A DNA stretch of 64,000 bases from Pseudemcibacter sp038106445. Lineage in GTDB: Bacteria > Pseudomonadota > Alphaproteobacteria > Sphingomonadales > Emcibacteraceae. How positions within the stretch are numbered: position 1 is the stretch's first letter; every line of letters starts with the position of its first letter. The notes below the pieces were generated by a model, which was not told where the DNA came from, did not search any database, and saw only the letters and a program-made list of their open reading frames with translations. Made by a program: the position numbers and the translations under genes. The DNA is taken from the NCBI GenBank assembly GCA_038106445.1, contig JAYODU010000001.1, positions 1-64,000 on the forward strand, written 5' to 3'. Below are positions 1 through 8,721 of this stretch, one piece after another.

Positions 1-396
1 CTCTCTTTCAATAATCAAACAATTTCAATGATCAATAAAAAACCAACACAATAAAAGAACCCACCAGTCGATTTAACTTAACGAAAAAAACGACTAATAA
101 AAGTCACTCTAAAATGTCGGTGAAGCGCGTTATATGTTAAGAAATCTTACTTGTAAACAATAAAAATAAAAAAATTTCATTTTTATGACGGAGAGTAAAA
201 ATATTCCAAAATGGCTGACTTTGGATAATTCAAAAAAGTTCAATTATTTTTTAAGATTGATTTGCTATAAAACCAACGATAAATAATGGACAATAGTTTG
301 TTTCGTTGCTTTTGTTGTTTTTTGTCTTTATTAGGCCAAATTTAGCCATTAAGAGCAAAAATTAATTATTTTTGACCCGATTGTAAGGAATTCAAG
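1..396. other. A+T-rich non-coding stretch before the M23 peptidase
   Basis: About 400 bases at the left edge hold no convincing gene on either strand. The stretch is strongly A+T-rich with many A and T runs. I see no tRNA fold and no clear -35/-10 pair. A weak near-palindrome (GGCCAAATTTAGCC, 334-347) is the only ordered element I noticed. It probably carries the promoter of the peptidase gene to its right. Confidence 0.5.
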
Positions 397-471
397 ATCA
401 GACTGTATATAGAACATATATATAAAGAATACCGCAGATATGTTTTTGGGGCTGTCTTTTTTGGTATTGGC

Positions 472-1818
472 TTGTGCGTCGGTCTGAGTGTGCTGCTGTT
501 TTCCGAGGACGAGGATGTAAGCCTTATAACGGAAACGGCATTGGAATCGGAAATACCCGCCCAAACAAGTATCGCCATTGTAGATGAGAGTAATTCAACA
601 GAAGAGCCCCCCATAGACATCCAGCCTGAAGAAGAAATATCAGTCCCACTTTTATACGCCGATAATAGTCCAGCCATCGAAGATTATATATTTAAAGAAC
701 TAACCATCAAGCGCGGGCAGGGTTTGATGGATGCTTTGATTGAAAGTGGCGCTGAACGGAGCGACGCTTTTAACGCTATTAAAGCTTTTAGAGACCAGTT
801 CAATGTTCGCCGGATCCAGGCCGGGCAGAAAATGGAGCTTGCCTATACGGCGCTAGGCGAGCTGAGCCGTATCGAAATGCAGAAAGATTTTGACAATCTG
901 ATCGTCGTTGAACGCACTGAAAACGATTATACAAGCTATGTTGAAGAGCTTCCTAGCCAGATTATAACCCGCCATGCATCCGGCATTATTGATGACAGCC
1001 TGTTTCTTGCGGCACAGCGGCAGGGACTTCCGCAGGTTGTAATCGTCGACCTGATCAGAATATTCAGTTATGACGTTGATTTTCAGCGCGAGATCAGAAA
1101 AGGCGACCAGTTTGAAATATTCTACGAGCGGAAGCTGTCTGAAGATGGTCGCCGGGTACAGGAAGGAAACATTTTATTTGCAAAGCTGATGCTCAGCGGC
1201 AAGGAAATAAACCTTTATCGCCACACACCGGAAGGCGAAGATTTTGCGGATTATTTTCATGAAGACGGTCAAAGCTCAAAACGGGCATTGATGAAAACAC
1301 CCATCGAAGGGGCCAGACTATCTTCTTATTATGGCAATCGGCGTCACCCAGTGCTGGGATATAACCGTATGCACAAGGGAATAGACTTTTCAGCACCAAC
1401 TGGCACCCCAATAATGGCTGCAGGTGACGGTGTTGTCGAGCGTGCAAGCTGGTATGGCAGCTTTGGCAACTATGTACGTATTCGTCATAACGGAACCTAT
1501 AAAACCATCTATGCACATATGAGTAAATATGGCCGTGGAATAAAGCAGGGCATTCGTGTTAAACAGGGCCAGATTATTGGGTATGTGGGTGCAACAGGAC
1601 GTGTAACCGGCCGTCATCTTCACTATGAAGTTTATATGAACGGAACACAGGTCAATCCACTAACACTTAAAATCCCATCAGGCATAAAGCTTGCTGATGA
1701 AGCTCTCGAAGAATTTCACATTGCAATGGCCAGCACCAATCAACAGATTGCCCAGGCAAAATCGAATATTTTACTGACCCAAAATACGTCAGACGTAAGC
1801 GATACTGCCAGCCCCTGA
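472..1818 (+). CDS. M23 family metallopeptidase (peptidoglycan endopeptidase), N-terminus uncertain
   Basis: Predicted zinc endopeptidase that cuts peptide cross-links in peptidoglycan in the periplasm. The C-terminal half carries the M23 (LytM) signature: HKGIDF, then HMSKYG, then the HLHYEV motif. Upstream is an OapA/LysM-like region with phrases such as IKRGQGLMDAL and RKGDQFEIFYE, as in MepM-type proteins. The coordinates begin at the TTG at 472, but this is probably too short. The frame is open from 376, and codons just before 472 encode a hydrophobic run (VFGAVFFGIGLCVG) that completes a membrane anchor preceded by basic residues. No ATG, GTG or TTG lies in that extension. Only a CTG (403) or an ATC (397, seven bases after AAGGA) is available. 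Function is secure to family level; the start is not. Confidence 0.85.
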   Translation: MCVGLSVLLFSEDEDVSLITETALESEIPAQTSIAIVDESNSTEEPPIDIQPEEEISVPLLYADNSPAIEDYIFKELTIKRGQGLMDALIESGAERSDAFNAIKAFRDQFNVRRIQAGQKMELAYTALGELSRIEMQKDFDNLIVVERTENDYTSYVEELPSQIITRHASGIIDDSLFLAAQRQGLPQVVIVDLIRIFSYDVDFQREIRKGDQFEIFYERKLSEDGRRVQEGNILFAKLMLSGKEINLYRHTPEGEDFADYFHEDGQSSKRALMKTPIEGARLSSYYGNRRHPVLGYNRMHKGIDFSAPTGTPIMAAGDGVVERASWYGSFGNYVRIRHNGTYKTIYAHMSKYGRGIKQGIRVKQGQIIGYVGATGRVTGRHLHYEVYMNGTQVNPLTLKIPSGIKLADEALEEFHIAMASTNQQIAQAKSNILLTQNTSDVSDTASP

Positions 1819-1949
1819 TGATTTTTGAGGCCATTCAGCATTTTATCACCCCGGCACCCGAACATATAAAGAAAATGGGCTATCTGCGTGAAGCGATCGC
1901 CATTGAGGCCCGGGCCAAAAGGTGTAAAAATGCAGTGGCCCCGATCTAA
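1818..1949 (+). CDS. Short conserved-looking ORF of 43 residues, possible gene remnant
   Basis: An ATG overlaps the TGA stop of the peptidase gene (TGATG), which suggests translational coupling, and opens a 43-residue frame ending at a TAA. The peptide contains EHIKKMGYLREAIAIEARAK followed by a Cys and a short tail. Its composition is that of real coding sequence: charged helices and codon use like its neighbours. I cannot name a family with confidence. It reads like the first part of a longer soluble protein that has been cut short, but it could be a genuine small protein. No other gene fits between the peptidase and the end of clpB. Confidence 0.4.
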   Translation: MIFEAIQHFITPAPEHIKKMGYLREAIAIEARAKRCKNAVAPI

Positions 1950-1974
1950 TAAGATATTATAGCTATATTTATGT

Positions 1975-4554
1975 TTAAACGCTTATTTCTATGCCGTGCG
2001 CACCAGCCGTAACCTTAACTCTGCTGCCATCTAATATATCACCCGACAGGATCATATTGGCAAGACCGTCCTGAACATGGTGCTGTATTACGCGTTTAAG
2101 CGGTCTGGCACCATAAACCGGATCATACCCGGCATGGGCAAGCCAGTCTTTTGCGCTCTGGTCAAGTTCAAGCTTTATTTTCCGATCATCAAGACGCTTT
2201 TGTAACTGTGCAAGCTGAATATCAACAATCGCATGCATATGTTTTTCCGCAAGCCGGTGAAACAGGGTAATTTCATCAAGTCGATTGATAAATTCCGGCC
2301 TAAAGGATGCGCGCACAACATTCATGACATCATTACGCACACTGTCCACATCTTCATCGGAACCAAGAGACGCTATAATATCACTGCCCAAATTACTGGT
2401 GAGAATGATCAGCACATTACTAAAATCAACTGTTCTGCCCTGTCCGTCCGTCAACCGGCCATCATCAAGGACCTGAAGTAATATATTAAAGACATCCCCG
2501 TGGGCCTTTTCAACTTCGTCAAACAAAACGACCTGATAAGGGCGTCTGCGGACAGCTTCTGTCAAAACACCGCCTTCTTCATATCCCACATAGCCCGGTG
2601 GCGCACCAATCAGACGGGCAACGGCATGCTTTTCCATAAATTCAGACATATCGATCCGTACCATTGCCGTTTCATCATCAAATAAAAATTCCGCCAGTGC
2701 TTTCGTCAGTGCTGTTTTACCGACACCGGTTGGTCCCAGAAAAAGGAATGAACCGATCGGGCGGCCCTGTTCCTGAAGCCCGGCCCGTGCGCGTCGGACG
2801 GCCGCAGAAACCGCTTTCACCGCTTCATCCTGCCCAATCACACGTTTACCAATATTTTCTTCCATCGAAATCAGTTTTTCCCGCTCACCTTCCAGCATTT
2901 TGTCAACCGGAATACCGGTCCAGCGGCTTATGACGGCGGCAATATCATTTTCGCTGACCTCTTCTTTCAGCAATTGATTATCTGACGCCTCTCGGGATTT
3001 AACAGCTTTAAGCTTTTCTTCAAGCGCCGGAATTTCCCCGTAAGCAAGTTCTCCGGCACGGGCCAGATTTCCCTGGCGCTGCGCCTGTTCAAGCTCAACA
3101 CGGGCCGCATCCAAGCGTTCCTTTATTTTCTGGTCGCCCTCAATGCGGTCTTTTTCGGCCTGCCACTGGGCCGTTAGTGTTGCAGAATTTTCTTCAAGCT
3201 CACTAAGCTCTTTTTCAAGATTTTTAAGCCGATCTTTTGAAGCATTGTCTTTTTCTTTCTTAAGTGCTTCCCGTTCTATTTTAAGCTGGATAATACGCCG
3301 GTCGAGCTCATCCAGTTCAGATGGCTTGCTGTCCACTTCCATTTTTATTTTGGATGCTGCCTCATCCATCAGATCGATAGCTTTATCCGGCAGAAACCGG
3401 TCATTGATATAGCGATTTGATAGTGTTGCCGCCGCCACAAGAGCGCTGTCCTTAATCCTTATACCATGATGAAGTTCATATTTTTCCTTTAGACCACGTA
3501 AAATGGAAATGGTATCAGCGACACTGGGCTCGCCGATAAAAACAGGCTGGAAGCGCCGTTCCAGGGCCGCATCTTTTTCAACATATTTCCGGTACTCGTT
3601 CAGTGTCGTGGCACCAATACAATGAAGCTCACCGCGCGCGAGGGCCGGTTTTAAAAGATTGGATGCGTCCATTGATCCTTCCGATGCGCCGGCACCGACG
3701 ATCGTATGAAGTTCATCAATGAAGAGGACAACCTCGCCATCAGAAGCCGATACTTCCTGCAACACGGCTTTCATCCTTTCCTCAAATTCACCGCGATATT
3801 TTGCGCCAGCAACCAAAGCCCCCATATCAAGGGACATTATGCGTTTCTGACTTAAGCTGCTTGGTACATCACCATTGGTGATACGAAGGGCAAGGCCTTC
3901 TGCGATTGCCGTTTTACCAACCCCGGGTTCACCAATGAGCACGGGGTTGTTTTTTGTGCGGCGGGAAAGAACCTGTATCGTGCGACGGATTTCCTCATCA
4001 CGGCCAATGACGGGATCCAGCTTGCCTTCTTTTGCAGCCTCGGTAAGATCGCGTGCATATTTTTTGAGCGCGTTATAACCTTCTTCAGCACTTGCAGAAG
4101 TCGCGTTCCTGCCTTTTCTGATTTCATTGATCGCACTGTTGAGTTTTTGTGCCGTGAGGCCGGCTTTTTTCAGAATATCTGCCGATTTCGAACCTTCAAG
4201 CAATGTCAGTGCCAGCAACAATCGTTCTGCCGTTACATATTCATCACCGGCTTTCTTCGCAAGCTCCGTTGCGCTATCAAATAATTTTGCGGTCGCAGGA
4301 TCCATATAAAGCTGCCCTGCACCCGATCCTTCGACTTTTGGGTAACTTCCAATTTCCTTTTCTATGTTTAAAAGCGCGGCAGCCGCATCTGCGCCAGCAG
4401 CATTCATGAGATTAGCGCAAAGTCCTTCTTTATCTTCAAGCAGGATTTTCAGGATGTGCTCAGGGGTAAACCTATGATGCCCCTCTCTTAAGGCAAGACC
4501 CTGTGCTGACTGGATGAACCCTTTGGTACGGTTCGTAAATTTTTCAAAATCCAT
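1975..4554 (-). CDS. clpB: ATP-dependent disaggregase ClpB (Hsp100)
   Basis: Hexameric AAA+ chaperone that, with DnaK, pulls polypeptides out of aggregates after heat shock. The 859-residue product has the full layout: an N-terminal Clp repeat domain (residues 1-150), a first AAA+ domain with Walker A GEPGVGKT (208-215) and Walker B LFIDELH, a long charged coiled-coil middle domain (about 400-530), and a second AAA+ domain with GPTGVGKTAL near 610 and LFDEVEKAH. The length is normal for ClpB, and the middle domain separates it from ClpA/ClpC. I chose the ATG at 4554 because MDFEKFTNRTKG matches the family start; an in-frame upstream codon would only add nine unrelated residues. A GGAG lies about 11 bases upstream. 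The gene is convergent with the peptidase gene and has its own likely heat-shock promoter. Confidence 0.97.
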   Translation of the reverse strand: MDFEKFTNRTKGFIQSAQGLALREGHHRFTPEHILKILLEDKEGLCANLMNAAGADAAAALLNIEKEIGSYPKVEGSGAGQLYMDPATAKLFDSATELAKKAGDEYVTAERLLLALTLLEGSKSADILKKAGLTAQKLNSAINEIRKGRNATSASAEEGYNALKKYARDLTEAAKEGKLDPVIGRDEEIRRTIQVLSRRTKNNPVLIGEPGVGKTAIAEGLALRITNGDVPSSLSQKRIMSLDMGALVAGAKYRGEFEERMKAVLQEVSASDGEVVLFIDELHTIVGAGASEGSMDASNLLKPALARGELHCIGATTLNEYRKYVEKDAALERRFQPVFIGEPSVADTISILRGLKEKYELHHGIRIKDSALVAAATLSNRYINDRFLPDKAIDLMDEAASKIKMEVDSKPSELDELDRRIIQLKIEREALKKEKDNASKDRLKNLEKELSELEENSATLTAQWQAEKDRIEGDQKIKERLDAARVELEQAQRQGNLARAGELAYGEIPALEEKLKAVKSREASDNQLLKEEVSENDIAAVISRWTGIPVDKMLEGEREKLISMEENIGKRVIGQDEAVKAVSAAVRRARAGLQEQGRPIGSFLFLGPTGVGKTALTKALAEFLFDDETAMVRIDMSEFMEKHAVARLIGAPPGYVGYEEGGVLTEAVRRRPYQVVLFDEVEKAHGDVFNILLQVLDDGRLTDGQGRTVDFSNVLIILTSNLGSDIIASLGSDEDVDSVRNDVMNVVRASFRPEFINRLDEITLFHRLAEKHMHAIVDIQLAQLQKRLDDRKIKLELDQSAKDWLAHAGYDPVYGARPLKRVIQHHVQDGLANMILSGDILDGSRVKVTAGAHGIEISV

Positions 4555-4602
4555 AGTCCAAAACTCCGGAAACCTCAACAATATGTATTAATTATACACA
4601 AC

Positions 4603-4632
4603 ATATAATGTTGCATTTCCGCAACACAAGGG
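4603..4632 (-). promoter_or_regulatory. Possible heat-shock (RpoH-type) promoter of clpB with internal palindrome
   Basis: Reading the minus strand, CTTG (4630-4627) is followed after 16 bases by CATTATAT (4610-4603). This resembles the alphaproteobacterial sigma-32 pattern of CTTG, a spacer of about 17 and a CYTAT-like -10. The spacer contains a perfect inverted repeat TGTTGC-N6-GCAACA (4609-4626). The position, about 50 bases before the clpB start, is suitable. The -10 match is imperfect, so this is a tentative call. Confidence 0.4.
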
Positions 4633-4684
4633 TAGAGGAAAAATATTGGACTTTTTGGAAATAAATTTGTGGAAACGACTTTCG

Positions 4685-5314
4685 TTACTCAGCCACTTCT
4701 TCTCTCACTTTTTTACTGCGTCCTGCACGTTTTGGCTTCTCATTTTCGTGATTATTTTCCAACGGCAGTTCCGGAATATTATCTGTGGGTGTTAATTTTT
4801 TTGCGCGTTTTTTTCTTACCGACTTCGGCATTGACCCTTTATCGTTATCTTCATCTTCTTCGTCATCATAAATGTTGCGGATAATATCGTCCGCGTTCAC
4901 ATCATCCTCAAGCAATGAAACCACATTTGACTGGTTTTCGGCCGCAGCCTCACGTTTTCTCTCCTTTTCATTCTCGCGCTCAAGTTCCTTGGCGGCGTCG
5001 GCAGCTGCAAATTCTGCGTAAAGCGTGTAATAATGATGGGCATACTGTCCGTATGCTTCGGATGAGGTCCGATCTTTTGTTCTGCATTCATGCGCTAAGG
5101 CTTTATATTTGTCATATAATTGCTTCACATTGCCGCGAACTTTACCGTTTGGGCCATGACTGTCTATTTGCTTGTTAGCTGTCAGTGGTTGTACCGGCTG
5201 CTTTTTTGATGATCCTTTGCGCGAACGTCCGTTCTGGTTTCTGCTGCGGCTGTTCTTTTTGTTATTCTGTCGGCCAGAATTACTGTTTGCTTGTGACTTC
5301 TGATTTGAGTTCAT
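4685..5314 (-). CDS. DUF4167 domain protein, putative RNA-binding
   Basis: Hypothetical 209-residue protein of a family largely confined to alphaproteobacteria. The first 40 residues are rich in Asn, Arg, Ser and Lys (NNKKNSRSRNQNGRSRK), typical of nucleic-acid contact. The DUF4167 core follows at about residues 50-110, recognisable from SHGPNGKVRGNVKQLYDKY and the SSEAYGQYAHHYYTLYAEF helix. The C-terminal half is acidic and then Lys/Arg-rich and looks disordered. It sits between clpB and prmC-prfA, its usual neighbourhood, on the same strand as both. The ATG at 5314 has a GAAG upstream. The molecular role is not established; RNA or ribosome binding is inferred from composition and neighbours. 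Confidence 0.85.
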   Translation of the reverse strand: MNSNQKSQANSNSGRQNNKKNSRSRNQNGRSRKGSSKKQPVQPLTANKQIDSHGPNGKVRGNVKQLYDKYKALAHECRTKDRTSSEAYGQYAHHYYTLYAEFAAADAAKELERENEKERKREAAAENQSNVVSLLEDDVNADDIIRNIYDDEEDEDNDKGSMPKSVRKKRAKKLTPTDNIPELPLENNHENEKPKRAGRSKKVREEVAE

Positions 5315-5519
5315 AAAACTTCTTATTACATTTGTGGGGCTTATTACGTGGCGATGATCCTATAGATCCTGCCCGTTTCAAGCACGGTTATATTTATGAA
5401 TTTTGGAGTTATATTGCCGAACTATTTGCTTCGGCACTCACACTAATTTATGTGTATTCGAATTTTAACCCGCGAAAACCCAATTGCCAAGGAACTTTTT
5501 ATATTTTGTTCCGAATTCA

Positions 5520-6371
5520 TTATTTTTCTATGACCAAACACCTGTCTCTTCCACCAAGGTCTTTATAGAGGGTTATATTATTAAAGCCGTTAGAAGTGAA
5601 TATTTTCTTAACGCAATCAGCCTGCCTATAACCAATTTCAAGAACCATAAGGCCATTCTTGGAAAGGTAGAAACCCATCTGCTTTGCGAGCCTTTGGTAT
5701 TCAGCCAGGCCATCCTGAGCTGCAAAAAGAGATGACGCCGGCTCATAATCCCTTACATCAGGGTCTAAGCTCTCCCTTTCATGAAAACTGATATAGGGTG
5801 GATTGCATATAATAATATCAAACCTCATGTCCTTTCCCAGCGGTCCGGTCCAGTCACCCTCAGTAAATGTAGCCCGTCCATCCAGTTTCAGACTTTTTGC
5901 ATTTTCATGTGCCACACTCAGGGCTTTTTTTGAAATATCAATTCCCACACCCGTAGCGCTAGGATATTCATGAAGCAGACTTAGTAAAAGACACCCTGTT
6001 CCTGTTCCAAGATCAAGAATGGAAAGTTCTGCTTCTTTATCCTTAAAATGCTGCATCACAGCTTCAATCAGAGTTTCACTGTCCGGGCGAGGGGTAAGCG
6101 TATCGGGCGTTACTTTGAAATTGAGTGACCAGAATTCCTTTTTCGTAAAAATCTGGGAAAGCGGCTGGCGTTTTGCTCTTTTTTGCGTATTTATCATCAC
6201 CCTTTCAACTTCTTTTTCCGAAACTTCCCGTTCCGGACATAACGCATAATCAATCGCAGAAATTTGCAGTGTTTCGGTAATCAGTAATCTTGTTTCCAGA
6301 TCAACATCATCAATCAAAGCTTCCAACAAAAGTTTTCGGACATCGTTCCGTAGTGTTTTTAGTATAGACAC
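5520..6371 (-). CDS. prmC: Release factor glutamine methyltransferase PrmC (HemK)
   Basis: Methylates the glutamine of the GGQ motif in class I peptide release factors using S-adenosylmethionine, improving termination. The 283-residue protein has the N-terminal helical domain and a Rossmann methyltransferase domain with motif I ILDLGTGTGCLLLSLL and the diagnostic substrate motif NPPYIS. The start is a GTG directly after the prfA stop (TAAGTG), so the enzyme is made from the same message as its substrate. This prfA-prmC pairing is classical. Family length is normal. Confidence 0.96.
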   Translation of the reverse strand: MSILKTLRNDVRKLLLEALIDDVDLETRLLITETLQISAIDYALCPEREVSEKEVERVMINTQKRAKRQPLSQIFTKKEFWSLNFKVTPDTLTPRPDSETLIEAVMQHFKDKEAELSILDLGTGTGCLLLSLLHEYPSATGVGIDISKKALSVAHENAKSLKLDGRATFTEGDWTGPLGKDMRFDIIICNPPYISFHERESLDPDVRDYEPASSLFAAQDGLAEYQRLAKQMGFYLSKNGLMVLEIGYRQADCVKKIFTSNGFNNITLYKDLGGRDRCLVIEK

Positions 6372-7451
6372 TTAACCTTCCATGGCGGCAAGCTGCGCTG
6401 CCTGATCTTCTGTTATAAGGGCTGTTATTACCTCATCCAGCCCCTCTCCATTAAGAATTTGATCAAGTTTATAGAGGGTAAGATTAATGCGATGATCCGT
6501 CATGCGTCCTTGCGGAAAATTATAAGTCCTTATCCGCGCGGAACGATCCCCGGAACCGATTTGATCCTTACGGTCCGCTGAACGTTCTGCATCACGTGCT
6601 TCTTTTTCCGCCGCATAAATACGTGACATCAACACCTTCATAGCTTTGGCTTTGTTTTTATGTTGGGATTTTTCATCCTGCTGCTGAACGGTTATACCCG
6701 TTGGTATATGCACAATCCGAACAGCACTGTCAGTTGTATTAACCGATTGTCCGCCAGGACCGCTTGAGCGGAAAATATCAATCCTCAAATCTTTTTCATC
6801 AAGCTTAATGTCAATTTCTTCAACTTCGGGCATAACAGCAACGGTCGCGGCCGATGTATGAATGCGGCCCTGGGTTTCTGTTTCCGGAACCCTTTGAACA
6901 CGGTGTCCACCAGCCTCATATTTGAGTTTGGCAAATACACCAGGGCCGCTAACAGATACGATTACTTCTTTAAAACCACCTGAATCACTGGAAGAAGAAC
7001 TTACTGTTTCAAAACGCCACCCCTGAAGAACAGCATATTTCTGGTACATACGGTAAAGATCAGCTGCAAAGAGCGCTGCTTCATCACCACCGGTACCTGC
7101 GCGGATTTCAAGCATGGCATTTTTTTCATCATCCACGTCCTTGGGCAAAAGCATCAGCTGAACCTGGTGCTCCAGCTCCGGGATTTTTTCCTTAAGTTCC
7201 GATAACTCCATTTCCGCTAACTCGCGCATTTCAGCGTCTGTATCCGCAGACTCAGTCATATCAGTCAAATCCTGAATTTCGTTCAAGGCCGTTAAATATT
7301 CACGCACAGTTTTTACCACCGGGGTCAAATCGCTATATTCACGTGATATTTTCACAAAATCATCTGATGACAGTCCGGCGCTACCGGACATTAAATGTTC
7401 AAGTTCTTCATGACGATCGATGAACTGATCAAGTCGCTCGCGTGGGATCAT
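6372..7451 (-). CDS. prfA: Peptide chain release factor 1
   Basis: Recognises UAA and UAG at the ribosomal A site and triggers peptide release. The 359-residue length is standard. The catalytic GGQ loop is present in SSGPGGQSVNTTDSAVRI, and the PCRF domain with the acidic helix and AGTGGDEAALFA lies ahead of it. RF1 rather than RF2 is supported by length, lack of a programmed frameshift and the partnership with prmC. The ATG overlaps the hisS stop codon (ATGA), so translation is probably coupled in a hisS-prfA-prmC operon. Confidence 0.96.
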   Translation of the reverse strand: MIPRERLDQFIDRHEELEHLMSGSAGLSSDDFVKISREYSDLTPVVKTVREYLTALNEIQDLTDMTESADTDAEMRELAEMELSELKEKIPELEHQVQLMLLPKDVDDEKNAMLEIRAGTGGDEAALFAADLYRMYQKYAVLQGWRFETVSSSSSDSGGFKEVIVSVSGPGVFAKLKYEAGGHRVQRVPETETQGRIHTSAATVAVMPEVEEIDIKLDEKDLRIDIFRSSGPGGQSVNTTDSAVRIVHIPTGITVQQQDEKSQHKNKAKAMKVLMSRIYAAEKEARDAERSADRKDQIGSGDRSARIRTYNFPQGRMTDHRINLTLYKLDQILNGEGLDEVITALITEDQAAQLAAMEG

Positions 7452-8701
7452 GGTTTAGAGCTCGCCAGATACGATGCCAACCTGTCAAGGGCAACTTCTT
7501 CCTGACTTCCCTGATCAAGGTTTTTTACCATGGCTATATTTCGCGCCATTTCTTCTTCACCAATTAACACGGCGTGACTGGCACCCTGTTTGTTAGCCTT
7601 TTTCATGCGTTTGCCAACATTTCCACGGTAAGCCATATCAACAACAATACCACTTGTTCGAAGATCATGAGCAATTTTCATTGCCGCAGCCTGTGCATCA
7701 ATTCCAACAGGCGCAATTACAACTGCCCGGTCAGATTTCTTTAGCAAATCTTCCGAAATAAGTTCCGCCAGCCTTTCCATACCGGCAGCCCATCCTATTC
7801 CTGCTGTTGCCGGGCCGCCCATCATTTCCATCAGACCATCATACCTCCCGCCGGCAATCACCGCGCCCTGTGCACCAAGTTGATCGGTCATAAATTCAAA
7901 GGCCGTATGCGAATAATAATCAAGGCCACGCACAAGACGATCATTGATTTCATATCTGATACCAATGTCTTCAATGCCACCAATAACTTCTTTGAAAAAC
8001 TCTTTGGTATAATTGTTATAAAAATCACCAATACGTGGAGCATTTTCTATTATTACGCGGTCCCCTTCGTCCTTGCTATCCAAAATCCGCATGGGATTCT
8101 TTTCAAGACGCTTAAGGCTGTCTTCGCTCAGTTTTGATTTATAATCACCAAAATAATCAACTAGCGCATCACGATATGCATTTCTGCTTTCCGGGTCCCC
8201 CAAACTGTTTAGTTCAAGCGTAATATGATCGCCAATCCCCAATTCATTCAGAAGATCCGATGCGATGGCAAGAACCTCAATATCTGCCTGCGCTTCGGGA
8301 GCACCAAGTATCTCAATGTCCATCTGATGAAATTGCCTCATGCGGCCTTTTTGTGGGCGTTCATAACGAAAGATCGGGCCATAGCTATAAAATTTACAGG
8401 GCATTATCTGCTGAAGCCCATTGGAAATAAAGGCCCGCGCGATACCCGCTGTATATTCAGGGCGCAAGGTTATCTGTTCGCCACCGCGGTCTTCAAATGT
8501 GTACATTTCCTTGGTTACAACATCTGAAGTATCGCCGAGTGTTCTTTTGAATGTCTCTGTAAATTCAAAAATTGGCGTGTCAATTTCTTCGTGACCATAG
8601 CGTTCAGCAACGGACCTGAAAATATCATATATCGTCCGAAACCGAATGGCCTTATCGCCTAATATATCGTGTGTTCCGCGTACTGGTTGGAGCCGCGCCA
8701 C
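7448..8701 (-). CDS. hisS: Histidyl-tRNA synthetase
   Basis: Class II aminoacyl-tRNA synthetase that charges tRNA-His in the cytoplasm. The 417-residue protein shows an N-terminal PVRGTHDILG, motif 2 around FYSYGPIFRYERPQKGRMRQ, the histidine-binding LVRGLDYYSHTAFEF, motif 3 in the GGRYDGLMEMMGG region with AAGMERL, and a C-terminal anticodon-binding domain. The start is a GTG at 8701. It leads the hisS-prfA-prmC run and follows ispG by about 20 bases, so all four may share transcripts. Confidence 0.96.
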   Translation of the reverse strand: MARLQPVRGTHDILGDKAIRFRTIYDIFRSVAERYGHEEIDTPIFEFTETFKRTLGDTSDVVTKEMYTFEDRGGEQITLRPEYTAGIARAFISNGLQQIMPCKFYSYGPIFRYERPQKGRMRQFHQMDIEILGAPEAQADIEVLAIASDLLNELGIGDHITLELNSLGDPESRNAYRDALVDYFGDYKSKLSEDSLKRLEKNPMRILDSKDEGDRVIIENAPRIGDFYNNYTKEFFKEVIGGIEDIGIRYEINDRLVRGLDYYSHTAFEFMTDQLGAQGAVIAGGRYDGLMEMMGGPATAGIGWAAGMERLAELISEDLLKKSDRAVVIAPVGIDAQAAAMKIAHDLRTSGIVVDMAYRGNVGKRMKKANKQGASHAVLIGEEEMARNIAMVKNLDQGSQEEVALDRLASYLASSKP

Positions 8702-8721
8702 TTTATTTCTCCCAAATTATA

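Noticed and set aside
1..396. tRNA or other stable RNA at the left edge
   Set aside because: No cloverleaf arms, T-loop or G+C-rich block could be found in the A+T-rich stretch.
440..487. ATG at 440 as the start of a short lipoprotein-like peptide
   Set aside because: It is out of frame with the peptidase and stops after 15 codons; a chance product of the hydrophobic-coding stretch.
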